Shown here: positions 16,971 to 21,616 of the stretch, piece by piece | How positions within the stretch are numbered: the first letter of the stretch is position 1 | Layout of the letters: every line of letters begins with the position of its first letter | Source of the DNA: a virus | IMG/VR virus record: IMGVR_UViG_3300006754_006134 | Span: 1 to 21,616 of that record | DNA: 21,616 bases | Direction: 5' to 3' (one strand) | Notes under the pieces: generated by a model | Database searches by the model: none | What the model was told of the DNA's origin: nothing | What the model saw: only the letters and a program-made list of their open reading frames with translations | Translations under genes and position numbers: made by a program

Positions 16971-17000
16971 TTGCAATAGCTTAGAATATCGTGGTAAAGT
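16971..17000 (+). promoter_or_regulatory. Candidate promoter for the lone 238-aa gene
   Basis: TTGCAA (16971-16976) and TAAAGT (16995-17000) are 18 bases apart and each matches the sigma-70 consensus at four of six positions. A stronger -10-like hexamer, TAGAAT (16982-16987, five of six), overlaps the spacer but has a poor -35. Either would start transcription at about 16994-17008, which makes the in-frame ATG at 17003 nearly leaderless or untranscribed and favours the ATG at 17045. Confidence 0.35.
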
Positions 17001-17009
17001 AGATGAAAT

Positions 17010-17025
17010 GGAGTTCGCAGACTCC
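17010..17025 (+). promoter_or_regulatory. Leader hairpin before the 238-aa gene
   Basis: GGAGT and ACTCC form a perfect 5-bp stem with loop TCGCAG in the putative 5' leader, about ten bases upstream of the AAAGGA ribosome-binding site. The left arm resembles a Shine-Dalgarno sequence and is hidden in the stem. It could stabilise the message or modulate translation. Confidence 0.3.
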
Positions 17026-17044
17026 CAAAACCAAAGGAAAAAAG

Positions 17045-17761
17045 ATGAACATTGATTTTAATATTGAAGAGTTAATTAAGCAAGTTGATATTGACGCCTC
17101 ACAAATGGGCTACTCAAAGAAGACATACCAGAAAACGCAATTGCCTGTCACCGATAGGCTGTGTGTTGCCAAGGCTCAACTTCGAGCCAGGCAATACAAG
17201 CAAAAGCATATCGACCCAAGGCAGGCAAAGTTGAAGGCAATGGAAGCCCTAGACTGCAAAATCTATTTGTGGAGAGAGACCGGAGCGCCCAAAGCAGAAG
17301 CGGTCCATCAGAAGCATGAAGCAAACAAGTGGGCCATCAAGAAGGAGTTGAAAGTTCACTGGGGTGAATTCCACCTCCGGAAGGATTCGCCATTAGGTCA
17401 CGGAATCAACCGTGGTGAGATGAGCAGATGCTTCGGATGGATATGCAGTCAATTAGAAGACATGCCAGGCGTTACGCGTGACAAGGAAACCCGCAGATTA
17501 GACTTCGACTCGATAACGGTCGAGCACATGGAAGCAGTGGTTGACCTTCTGGAGAAAGAGCTCGAAGGTGAAAGGTCCGATGACGATTGCCTAGAATACA
17601 CGGCAAAAATCGACGGCATGGACGACCTATTGGTTGACCGGGTCATTGGCGATAATTCGGAGCCTGACTTCGATTCATTGCTTGCTGAAGAGTACGCAAA
17701 GATTGATGCCCTTGCTGCAAAGAGCAACAAGAACTCATCGATTCAATGGAAAAACCTATAA
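17045..17761 (+). CDS. Lone 238-aa protein of unknown function (moron-like)
   Basis: The protein begins MNIDFNIEELIKQVDIDASQ. The first 150 residues are basic, helical and aromatic-poor, with a central CFGWICSQLED motif. From about residue 165 the protein becomes acidic and ends in helices rich in Asp/Glu and a Ser/Asn-rich tail. It resembles no enzyme that I know; a DNA- or RNA-binding regulator is possible from the basic half. I prefer the ATG at 17045, which has AAAGGA six bases upstream, over the in-frame ATG at 17003, which lies at the expected transcription start. The gene stands alone, with a candidate promoter before it and a hairpin 17 bases after its stop, unlike the packed operons on both sides. 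Confidence 0.75.
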   Translation: MNIDFNIEELIKQVDIDASQMGYSKKTYQKTQLPVTDRLCVAKAQLRARQYKQKHIDPRQAKLKAMEALDCKIYLWRETGAPKAEAVHQKHEANKWAIKKELKVHWGEFHLRKDSPLGHGINRGEMSRCFGWICSQLEDMPGVTRDKETRRLDFDSITVEHMEAVVDLLEKELEGERSDDDCLEYTAKIDGMDDLLVDRVIGDNSEPDFDSLLAEEYAKIDALAAKSNKNSSIQWKNL

Positions 17762-17777
17762 GCCAATCAAACAGGTT

Positions 17778-17799
17778 TGCCGGTACCTTCAAACCGGCA
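17778..17799 (+). terminator. Hairpin downstream of the 238-aa gene, possible terminator
   Basis: TGCCGGT and ACCGGCA form a perfect 7-bp stem with an 8-base loop 17 bases after the stop codon. The next 30 bases are A-rich and then T-rich, with a T-run only at about 17818. The placement is right for a terminator but the U-tract is displaced, so termination may be weak or the hairpin may protect the 3' end. Confidence 0.4.
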
Positions 17800-17820
17800 T
17801 CTAAAATCCAAAAAAAAATT

Positions 17821-18138
17821 TTTCGCTCGCAAGCTCGCGGGCGCTCGAAGACTCGCTTGAAGTCGATGGAAACGCTTCGCGCTGCGTTACTTCTTCGGTG
17901 CTTGTCCTTGCTGTTTGTTTAGGGCTGCCCCTGTTGACGCGGGAAGCCCGCTCGGGGCCGCCAAAGTAGTCTGTGGTTCCGTTATCGTGGCACAAGCCTC
18001 CATTGTGTTTGTTGCCAGCGTGGGATTCAGTGGTTCCGAACCCAAGGCACAAGCCTCCATCGCGTGCATTGCCAACGTGAGATTCAGTGGGTCCGAGGTC
18101 GAGACATAAGCTTCGATGAGAAAGCGTTGCGAGCGAGA
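17821..18138. repeat. Inverted repeats framing the tandem-repeat segment
   Basis: TTTCGCTCGCAA (17821-17832) pairs in inverted orientation with TTGCGAGCGAGA (18127-18138), 11 of 12 positions complementary and nine in the core perfect. They bracket the tandem repeats almost exactly. This could be the trace of a mobile or transferred element, although no transposase is present and no target duplication was found by eye. Confidence 0.4.
17990..18117. repeat. 57-base tandem repeat, two full copies plus a partial third
   Basis: Copy one spans 17990-18046 and copy two 18047-18103; 45 of 57 positions agree, starting with a shared GCACAAGCCTCCAT. A third, diverged start of a copy (ACATAAGCTTCGAT) follows at 18104-18117. 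A degraded partial copy (CTGTGGTTCCG) can be seen just before copy one. The period is 19 codons, so any frame through it yields a 19-residue repeat. The copies are too diverged and too few for CRISPR. Confidence 0.65.
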
Positions 18139-18279
18139 GATTTGGGGCGCTCCTCTGCACTGACGCTTTTCCATACTTACTATTAAGAGTCCAAATACCC
18201 CAAGATCCATAAATTCAAAAACACCCCCCCTGTTAAGCTTCATGAAAGTGAGATGGGGAAAGGATTAGGAGAGATTAGG

Positions 18280-18585
18280 ATGGTAACTTTAAGAGAGGCA
18301 ATTGCAAGAGAGGAAGTAAATATGAAGATGCGGCAGAGTATAGAGACAAAAGAGAGGACTGTAGTTGAGGAAGACGACACAGTAGCCACCTATATCACAG
18401 CAAAAACAGCTGCCAGGACAGAGAGGGTCCTAGAAGACCTAGGTCTAAGCTATGAAGAGAACCATCTCTTGGCGGCAAAGAAGCTTTTAGACCTACTTGG
18501 GTGGCCCTACAAGCATATCGCAGGGGGATCAAACGCAGAGCAAGATGGGTTCAATTTCGTGCTCATCGAGGAGGAGAGAGTATGA
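18280..18585 (+). CDS. First gene of rightward operon, 101-aa protein of unknown function
   Basis: The protein begins MVTLREAIAREEVNMKMRQS. An N-terminal charged helix is followed by TYITAKTAARTERVLEDLGL, a helical region with KKLLDLLGWPYKHI, and a short C-terminal strand (GFNFVLIEEERV). I chose the ATG at 18280, which has AGGAG eight bases upstream, over the in-frame ATG at 18253, which has only a poor site. The stop overlaps the next start as ATGA. No family is recognised. As first gene of the rightward operon it may be among the earliest expressed. Confidence 0.68.
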   Translation: MVTLREAIAREEVNMKMRQSIETKERTVVEEDDTVATYITAKTAARTERVLEDLGLSYEENHLLAAKKLLDLLGWPYKHIAGGSNAEQDGFNFVLIEEERV

Positions 18586-18800
18586 AGGAGCAAGGAACAC
18601 CAGACTCCCGGGCATGGGATAACATGGAGAGATCAGAAAAAATAGAGATCCTAAGAAACAGGATGCTCGCATACAGGAGAGTCCTAGATGGGATAGAAGA
18701 TTTCTTCCATTGGGGGGGGAGACTCGGGATCATTGAAGGGGGCATTGAGTTTGCGCTGAAGGAAAACAAAAGGAGAAGGAATGACGACAGCAAGGAATAG
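18582..18800 (+). CDS. Tandem-paralog family member 1 (72 aa)
   Basis: This 72-aa protein begins MKEQGTPDSRAWDNMERSEK. Its middle (residues 34-61) carries the motif shared with the next three genes: a helix, the turn HWGGRLG, then IIEGGIEFAL. The C-terminus is basic (KENKRRRN). The coding sequence of the turn contains a G8 run (18712-18719), where slippage would shift the frame. The start is fixed by an ATGA overlap and an upstream GAGGAGAG sequence. No known family is recognised; a small helical protein is predicted. Confidence 0.68.
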   Translation: MKEQGTPDSRAWDNMERSEKIEILRNRMLAYRRVLDGIEDFFHWGGRLGIIEGGIEFALKENKRRRNDDSKE

Positions 18801-19014
18801 TAGAGAGAAAAGGGTAGACGCCATCCGTGAAAGGCTAATGGCAGAGGGGGAGATGATAAAGAAGGTGGAAGATCTCGTTAAGCTCGGGGGCAAGCCACAC
18901 ATGATCATGGAGACTGTTAAGCATACGATCGAGAGGATAGCGCCCCCAGCTGGCAGTGTTAGCGGGGGCATGAAAACATTACCAGGAAAGAGGAAAAAGA
19001 ACAATGACAGATGA
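18781..19014 (+). CDS. Tandem-paralog family member 2 (77 aa)
   Basis: This 77-aa protein begins MTTARNSREKRVDAIRERLM. Residues 25-52 carry the shared motif: VEDLVKLGG, four variable residues, then IMETVKHTIER. The C-terminal tail is Gly/Pro-containing and basic (PGKRKKNNDR). It starts inside the previous gene (20-base overlap) with AAGGAGAAGG just before the ATG, and overlaps the next gene by 11 bases. The function is unknown. Confidence 0.66.
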   Translation: MTTARNSREKRVDAIRERLMAEGEMIKKVEDLVKLGGKPHMIMETVKHTIERIAPPAGSVSGGMKTLPGKRKKNNDR

Positions 19015-19249
19015 AGAGAGCAGCAAAAGCTGGGAAGAAAGATGGAACATCCTCTTGGAGGAGAATCTAGCCATCAGCTTCCATGACCTAAGCGTCATCG
19101 TCGATAGGATCCTCAATGGGGGGGGACAGATTCACGACCTAATAGAGTCTGTGAGCAGCAGTATTAACGAGTGGGTGAGGGAGGGGGAGCGCGACAAGGC
19201 AATTCAAGGGGATTTAGAAAGGGCCAGAGAATTACTTCAAAAGAAATAA
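19004..19249 (+). CDS. Tandem-paralog family member 3 (81 aa)
   Basis: This 81-aa protein begins MTDEESSKSWEERWNILLEE. The shared motif lies at residues 29-57: LSVIVDRILNGGGQIHDLIE, then SVSSSINEW. As in member 1, the glycine turn is encoded by a G8 run (19118-19125). The C-terminal third is a charged helix (GDLERARELLQKK). The start overlaps the previous gene. The function is unknown. Confidence 0.66.
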   Translation: MTDEESSKSWEERWNILLEENLAISFHDLSVIVDRILNGGGQIHDLIESVSSSINEWVREGERDKAIQGDLERARELLQKK

Positions 19250-19260
19250 GGGGAGACAAG

Positions 19261-19578
19261 ATGATAAAGAAAAGAGGGCGGGTGTCATCACTATACCATG
19301 ACATGGCGGAAGCAGTGGAAGGATTGCTTGAGGAAGGCGAAAGCACCCAGACGATTCTGAAAGCTGCCACAGCCGACATAGGGGTGTGGATGGAGAAAAG
19401 GGATGCAGATGCAAGGCTTCTTGCGAAAAAGGGAGAGCTAAGGCTTTCCTGGCTTGCTGACGAGATTAATGCGCTCATCAGGGACTCTAAGGGAGAGCAG
19501 TATCTCGACAGTGAAAGGGCTGTCAATGTCTTGATCAAGGCGAAAAAACTGATCAGAGGACTGAGGAAGGAGGTCTGA
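19261..19578 (+). CDS. Tandem-paralog family member 4 (105 aa)
   Basis: This 105-aa protein begins MIKKRGRVSSLYHDMAEAVE. The motif at residues 14-43 is the most diverged: AVEGLLEEGESTQTILKAAT, then ADIGVW, with Gly-Glu in place of Gly-Gly. The C-terminal half is an additional helical region (LSWLADEINALIRDSKGEQ, then ERAVNVLIKAKKLIRGL). I start at the ATG at 19261, which has AAGGGGAG seven bases upstream; the same frame is open leftward but overlaps the previous gene. The function is unknown. Confidence 0.68.
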   Translation: MIKKRGRVSSLYHDMAEAVEGLLEEGESTQTILKAATADIGVWMEKRDADARLLAKKGELRLSWLADEINALIRDSKGEQYLDSERAVNVLIKAKKLIRGLRKEV

Positions 19579-19579
19579 A

Positions 19580-19879
19580 GTGAAGGGCTTAGGGGTAATG
19601 AGCATCATATGTGTAGCACTTGCGCTTTCTCTTGGGTGGATCCACATCATCGAATGGAGGAAGCAAGAGAGGATTGAGGCAGTAGCAAGCATGCCGGACA
19701 AGGACTATCTCAAAGTCCAAAAGAATGTCCTTCAAAAGGGAATGGAAAGGCTTAGGCTGGCTGAAGTCCTCGATCAGATGAGGGAGCAAGGGAAGAGAGA
19801 GAAAAAGGAGGAAGCCGGTGAAATCTCAGGGGATGACAGAGATTGGCTTAATTCATTACTAGCAACAGTGGGGGAGTAG
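19580..19879 (+). CDS. Small membrane protein with N-terminal TM segment and coiled coil (99 aa)
   Basis: The start is GTG at 19580, supported by AGGAGG six bases upstream and by the previous stop one base before. Residues 4-21 (LGVMSIICVALALSLGWI) form one membrane segment or uncleaved signal anchor. A charged helical domain follows (VQKNVLQKGMERLRLAEVLD), then a Lys/Glu-rich linker and a short C-terminal helix. The shape resembles an inner-membrane spanin but no lysin, holin or outer-membrane partner is recognised nearby, so I do not assign that role. It is the first of four consecutive small membrane proteins. Confidence 0.66.
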   Translation: MKGLGVMSIICVALALSLGWIHIIEWRKQERIEAVASMPDKDYLKVQKNVLQKGMERLRLAEVLDQMREQGKREKKEEAGEISGDDRDWLNSLLATVGE

Positions 19880-19883
19880 CAAC

Positions 19884-20261
19884 ATGAAAGAAGTAAGCGC
19901 AAGCGCAGAGATGTACTGGAAAGTTATCGATGAGGACCTAGTGACATTGCTGGCCAATGTTATTGAGGCCAAAGCCGAGACACAGGGGAAACTAGATGAG
20001 GCCACCAAGGCAATTATCGAGAAGTCCAAAGGCGCAGAGACGGATGATATAGATCCCCTCTTGAATCATCGCAAATGGGTGGAAGTAATGGAGGGGTTAA
20101 TAATCGACATTCGGGAGTCAAGACACACACTCGATGAGGCAAAGGCATTTGCAGAAGCCATCACCCCAAAGACGCCCAAGAGTGTCAAAGCGGGATTCGG
20201 GGTACTCGTCCTCTTGGCTGCTGGAATGGTCTACGCCATTGCGCAGAAAGTGGTGATCTGA
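19884..20261 (+). CDS. Tail-anchored membrane protein (125 aa)
   Basis: This 125-aa protein begins MKEVSASAEMYWKVIDEDLV. About 95 residues of mostly helical, charged sequence precede a C-terminal membrane segment (FGVLVLLAAGMVYAIAQKVV, residues 105-124), so the protein is probably anchored with its bulk in the cytoplasm. Residues 25-44 (NVIEAKAETQGKLDEATKAI) align loosely with the paralog motif of the preceding genes, with 7 of 20 identical to member 4. It could be a fifth, membrane-tethered member. The stop shares one base with the next ATG. Confidence 0.66.
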   Translation: MKEVSASAEMYWKVIDEDLVTLLANVIEAKAETQGKLDEATKAIIEKSKGAETDDIDPLLNHRKWVEVMEGLIIDIRESRHTLDEAKAFAEAITPKTPKSVKAGFGVLVLLAAGMVYAIAQKVVI

Positions 20262-20362
20262 TGGAGCTAGATGCCATACTTGCTTGCTTCAGCGCACTAT
20301 ATATCATCGTAATCTATGTATGGGACAAATGCTGCTTTCAAGGAGGTGATGACCCAGAATGA
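20261..20362 (+). CDS. 33-aa single-span membrane miniprotein
   Basis: The frame starts at the ATG sharing a base with the previous stop (TGATG) and encodes MELDAILACFSALYIIVIYV followed by WDKCCFQGGDDPE. Residues 5-20 make a membrane segment; the tail has a Cys-Cys pair and acidic end. The gene carries the strong AAGGAGGTGA site for the following gene within its own end and overlaps it as ATGA. Such exact coupling on both sides is unlikely by chance, so I believe it is translated. The function is unknown; small holin-like, anti-holin or superinfection roles are possible. Confidence 0.55.
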   Translation: MELDAILACFSALYIIVIYVWDKCCFQGGDDPE

Positions 20363-20487
20363 AAAGAAACAGGATGCTAAGGAGAAAGATACAAAAACGC
20401 TTCAAAAGAAGGGCATCTCCATTAGACGTGTTTTTCTTTATACTAGGAGCCCTTACCGGCACCGCAGCTGTGCTGTACTGGAGATAG
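20359..20487 (+). CDS. 42-aa membrane miniprotein with poly-basic N-terminus
   Basis: The frame encodes MKRNRMLRRKIQKRFKRRAS, then a membrane segment (PLDVFFFILGALTGTAAVLY) and ends WR. Eleven of the first 18 residues are Lys or Arg, so the N-terminus should stay in the cytoplasm and may contact nucleic acid or lipid head groups. The start overlaps the 33-aa gene (ATGA) and lies about 12 bases after GGAGG. The next gene starts 2 bases after the stop, with GGAGA upstream. A different frame over the same bases is open but would need an unsupported ATG at 20316. Confidence 0.55.
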   Translation: MKRNRMLRRKIQKRFKRRASPLDVFFFILGALTGTAAVLYWR

Positions 20488-20489
20488 CA

Positions 20490-20768
20490 ATGAAGACACT
20501 AGAGCTTTACATAAGCGGAGAAATGTTTGAATTCAACCAGGTCAAAATAGGATCTGGAAAGATAGAGAAAATCATAAAAGAGGTGTCAAAGTACGACAGC
20601 CATGGTGTTGAAGACTATTTGCTCGAAGAGATAGCAGACGGAGATGATGGCGGAGACATTCTTATTATGAACGAGGATGGAGATGCCGTAATAATTGACG
20701 ACAAGCCAGTCGTTGTAGCAACCTGGGAATTGGTCCTGGATGAAGAGGAAAATGAAGAATGGAAGTAG
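20490..20768 (+). CDS. Highly acidic 92-aa protein
   Basis: This 92-aa protein begins MKTLELYISGEMFEFNQVKI. It has 26 Asp/Glu against 8 Lys and no Arg, with the strongest acidity at DYLLEEIADGDDGGD and the C-terminal DEEENEEW. Strand-helix-strand alternation (ILIMNEDGDAVIIDD, then VVVATWELVLD) suggests a small alpha/beta fold. I start at 20490, where GGAGA lies five bases upstream, not at an in-frame ATG 174 bases earlier that would swallow the 42-aa gene. Acidic phage proteins of this size are often nucleic-acid mimics or binding inhibitors; that is a possibility only. Confidence 0.68.
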   Translation: MKTLELYISGEMFEFNQVKIGSGKIEKIIKEVSKYDSHGVEDYLLEEIADGDDGGDILIMNEDGDAVIIDDKPVVVATWELVLDEEENEEWK

Positions 20769-21133
20769 CACACGCAGTCCCACTGGACCTGGTTAGAATC
20801 TTTCGAATAGGTCAAATATATAAAACAATAGAAAAAAAACTAATAAAAGACTGGGAGATAGAGGATGCCCTTTACGGGGACAGGGTTGAGCTGACGGAAG
20901 AGGAGATCCCAATGATGCGTGCGGCAGGAAGACACTTCCAGTACCTAGCCGCAGACTTCTTAAGAGAAAGAGGGTTCTTGATAACGCAAATGTGCGCATC
21001 AGGAAAATACCTAATATGCCAGGAGGTACGGCATAACCGTACCCTAAGCGGACACAGGAGCAAAAGAGCAGTGGGTCCGGCTGAGTTAGCAGCGTTACTG
21101 GTGGAGGAAACATTACCAACAGAAGAGGAATAG
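20759..21133 (+). CDS. 124-aa protein of unknown function
   Basis: This 124-aa protein begins MEVAHAVPLDLVRIFRIGQI. The centre is helical (MMRAAGRHFQYLAADFLRER, then a strand GFLITQMCASGKYLICQEV). The C-terminal end is basic, then hydrophobic and acidic (VGPAELAALLVEETLPTEEE). It overlaps the 92-aa gene by 10 bases and its stop is 4 bases before the J-domain gene. No known family is recognised. The central part could be a small helix-plus-hairpin fold. Confidence 0.66.
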   Translation: MEVAHAVPLDLVRIFRIGQIYKTIEKKLIKDWEIEDALYGDRVELTEEEIPMMRAAGRHFQYLAADFLRERGFLITQMCASGKYLICQEVRHNRTLSGHRSKRAVGPAELAALLVEETLPTEEE

Positions 21134-21137
21134 ACAG

Positions 21138-21616
21138 ATGTCAAAAATGAGTAAGGAGAAGGCCGCAGAAGTCCTCGGCCTCTCCGGGAGCATAACGTCC
21201 GCGGAAATAAAGGCAAGGTATAGAGAGCTAAGCTTGAAATACCACCCCGATCTATGGCCAAACGGCCAGCACATGCAATCCATGATTAATAACGCCTACG
21301 AGGCCCTTAAGGGCTTCAGTGGGGAGTTGGGCCAAGGAACAGATGCCAACATCACAGCTCATATAGGAACAGCATTGTTCGCATTGAGCGACTTGCTTGG
21401 CTTAGAGTTTGAGATATGTGGGACCTGGCTATGGGTTACAGGCGAAACAAAGAAACACAAAGAAGCCCTCAAGGGAGCAGGTCTGAGATACCACCACAAG
21501 AAAGTTTCTTGGTATCTTGCTCCTCCTGGACGGCGAAAGTTCTCGGGGAAAGAAATCCCTATGGAGCAAATTCGTGGGAACTACGGGTCTTACAAGCCCA
21601 AAGAAAGTAAGCGCAA
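21138..21616 (+). CDS. J-domain (DnaJ-like) protein, C-terminus beyond right edge
   Basis: The frame is open from the ATG at 21138 to the window end (about 159 residues). Residues 5-58 form a J domain: AAEVLGL, IKARYRELSLKYHPD with the invariant HPD at 36-38, and NNAYEALKG. J domains stimulate the ATPase of Hsp70/DnaK. From residue 90 a second segment appears (FEICGTWLWVTGETKKHKEA, then YHHKKVSWYLAPPGRRKFSG and RGNYGS). This is a Trp/Tyr-rich pattern that I associate with J-domain proteins carried on phages and other mobile elements. An in-frame ATG at 21147 is an alternative start. The protein may redirect host DnaK to a phage process; that is inference. Confidence 0.85.
   Translation, partial: MSKMSKEKAAEVLGLSGSITSAEIKARYRELSLKYHPDLWPNGQHMQSMINNAYEALKGFSGELGQGTDANITAHIGTALFALSDLLGLEFEICGTWLWVTGETKKHKEALKGAGLRYHHKKVSWYLAPPGRRKFSGKEIPMEQIRGNYGSYKPKESKR

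Larger units (their letters stand above)
15987..17002. other. Divergent intergenic control region without a convincing gene
   Basis: About one kilobase separates the leftward late operon from the first rightward gene. Open frames here are short, lack ribosome-binding sites or are mutual shadows. The stretch instead concentrates structural signals: perfect hairpins, an inverted repeat at 16102-16175, two related AT-rich palindromes, G8, G8 and G9 runs (16267-16274, 16405-16412, 16509-16517), a polypurine tract, and a promoter-like sequence at the right end. Its place beside the terminase genes suits a packaging site, an origin or operators for the two divergent transcription units. None of these roles is proven by the sequence. 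Confidence 0.55.
17762..18279. other. Non-genic spacer with tandem and inverted repeats
   Basis: No convincing gene lies here. Open frames exist on both strands and in several frames because the 57-base repeat is a multiple of three; none has a good ribosome-binding site, and the products are low-complexity. The stretch contains the downstream hairpin, an A9/T7 block, a GC-richer repeat segment (17821-18138) and a C7 run (18224-18230). The bases just before the rightward operon are AT-rich; a weak CTGACG / TATTAA pair at 18160-18186 has a spacer of only 15 and I do not call it a promoter. Confidence 0.5.

Noticed and set aside
15987-17002. tRNA genes or a known riboswitch
   Set aside because: I found no cloverleaf with a GTTCRANYC-type T arm, and none of the hairpins matches a known riboswitch core by eye.
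17990-18117. CRISPR-like array
   Set aside because: There are only two full contiguous copies, with 21% divergence and no spacers.
17821-18138. Insertion sequence or transposon
   Set aside because: The inverted repeats are short, there is no transposase frame, and no target-site duplication was seen.
17801-18243. Two overlapping minus-strand frames (119 and 118 aa) and a plus frame across the 57-base repeats
   Set aside because: The repeat length is a multiple of three, so all frames stay open together. The frames lack ribosome-binding sites and oppose the neighbouring genes on the same DNA.
20316-20489. N-terminal extension of the 92-aa acidic protein
   Set aside because: The extension overlaps the 33-aa and 42-aa genes in another frame and lacks a suitable ribosome-binding site; the ATG at 20490 has GGAGA at the correct distance.

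Overview
The window is part of the genome of a tailed double-stranded DNA bacteriophage, most likely podovirus-like. It holds a complete head-and-packaging module: terminase large subunit, portal, scaffold, major capsid protein and adaptor. A large beta-rich nozzle-type protein and two big proteins of internal-virion character follow. No tape measure, tube or sheath gene is recognisable. The host cannot be named from the sequence. The ribosome-binding sites are canonical AGGAGG types, so the host is an ordinary bacterium.

Left two thirds (1-15986, minus strand): one closely packed late transcription unit, read from about 16000 down to 1. In transcription order it encodes a small-terminase candidate, a GNAT-like protein, TerL, a 98-aa protein, the portal, a scaffold-like protein, the major capsid protein, a 118-aa probable decoration protein, a hairpin with a UUCG loop, an acidic 80-aa protein, the head-tail adaptor, a 104-aa protein, the nozzle-like protein (1060 aa), a 980-aa protein with a C-terminal S74-like segment, and an incomplete protein that runs off the left edge. 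Many junctions are ATGA or TAATG overlaps, which suggests translational coupling.

Middle (15987-18279): a control and accessory region. The first kilobase has no convincing gene. It holds a long inverted repeat, several perfect hairpins, a pair of related AT-rich palindromes, three runs of eight or nine G, and a polypurine stretch. A lone plus-strand gene (17045-17761, 238 aa, unknown function) follows, with its own candidate promoter, leader hairpin and downstream hairpin. After it come about 500 bases of non-genic sequence with a 57-base tandem repeat framed by inverted repeats. The lone gene and its flanks look like a self-contained accessory (moron-like) unit.

Right end (18280-21616, plus strand): an operon of at least twelve small genes with overlaps or tiny gaps, probably early or accessory. 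Four consecutive genes (72, 77, 81 and 105 aa) encode diverged copies of one short helix-GlyGly-helix motif, and a fifth is possible. Next come four small proteins with one predicted membrane segment each; two of these (33 and 42 aa) are very short, are joined by ATGA overlaps and would be missed by usual length cut-offs. A very acidic 92-aa protein, a 124-aa unknown and a J-domain protein cut by the right edge complete it. No polymerase, integrase, lysin, tRNA or CRISPR array is visible. The most novel material is the tandem paralog array and the small-membrane-protein cluster.
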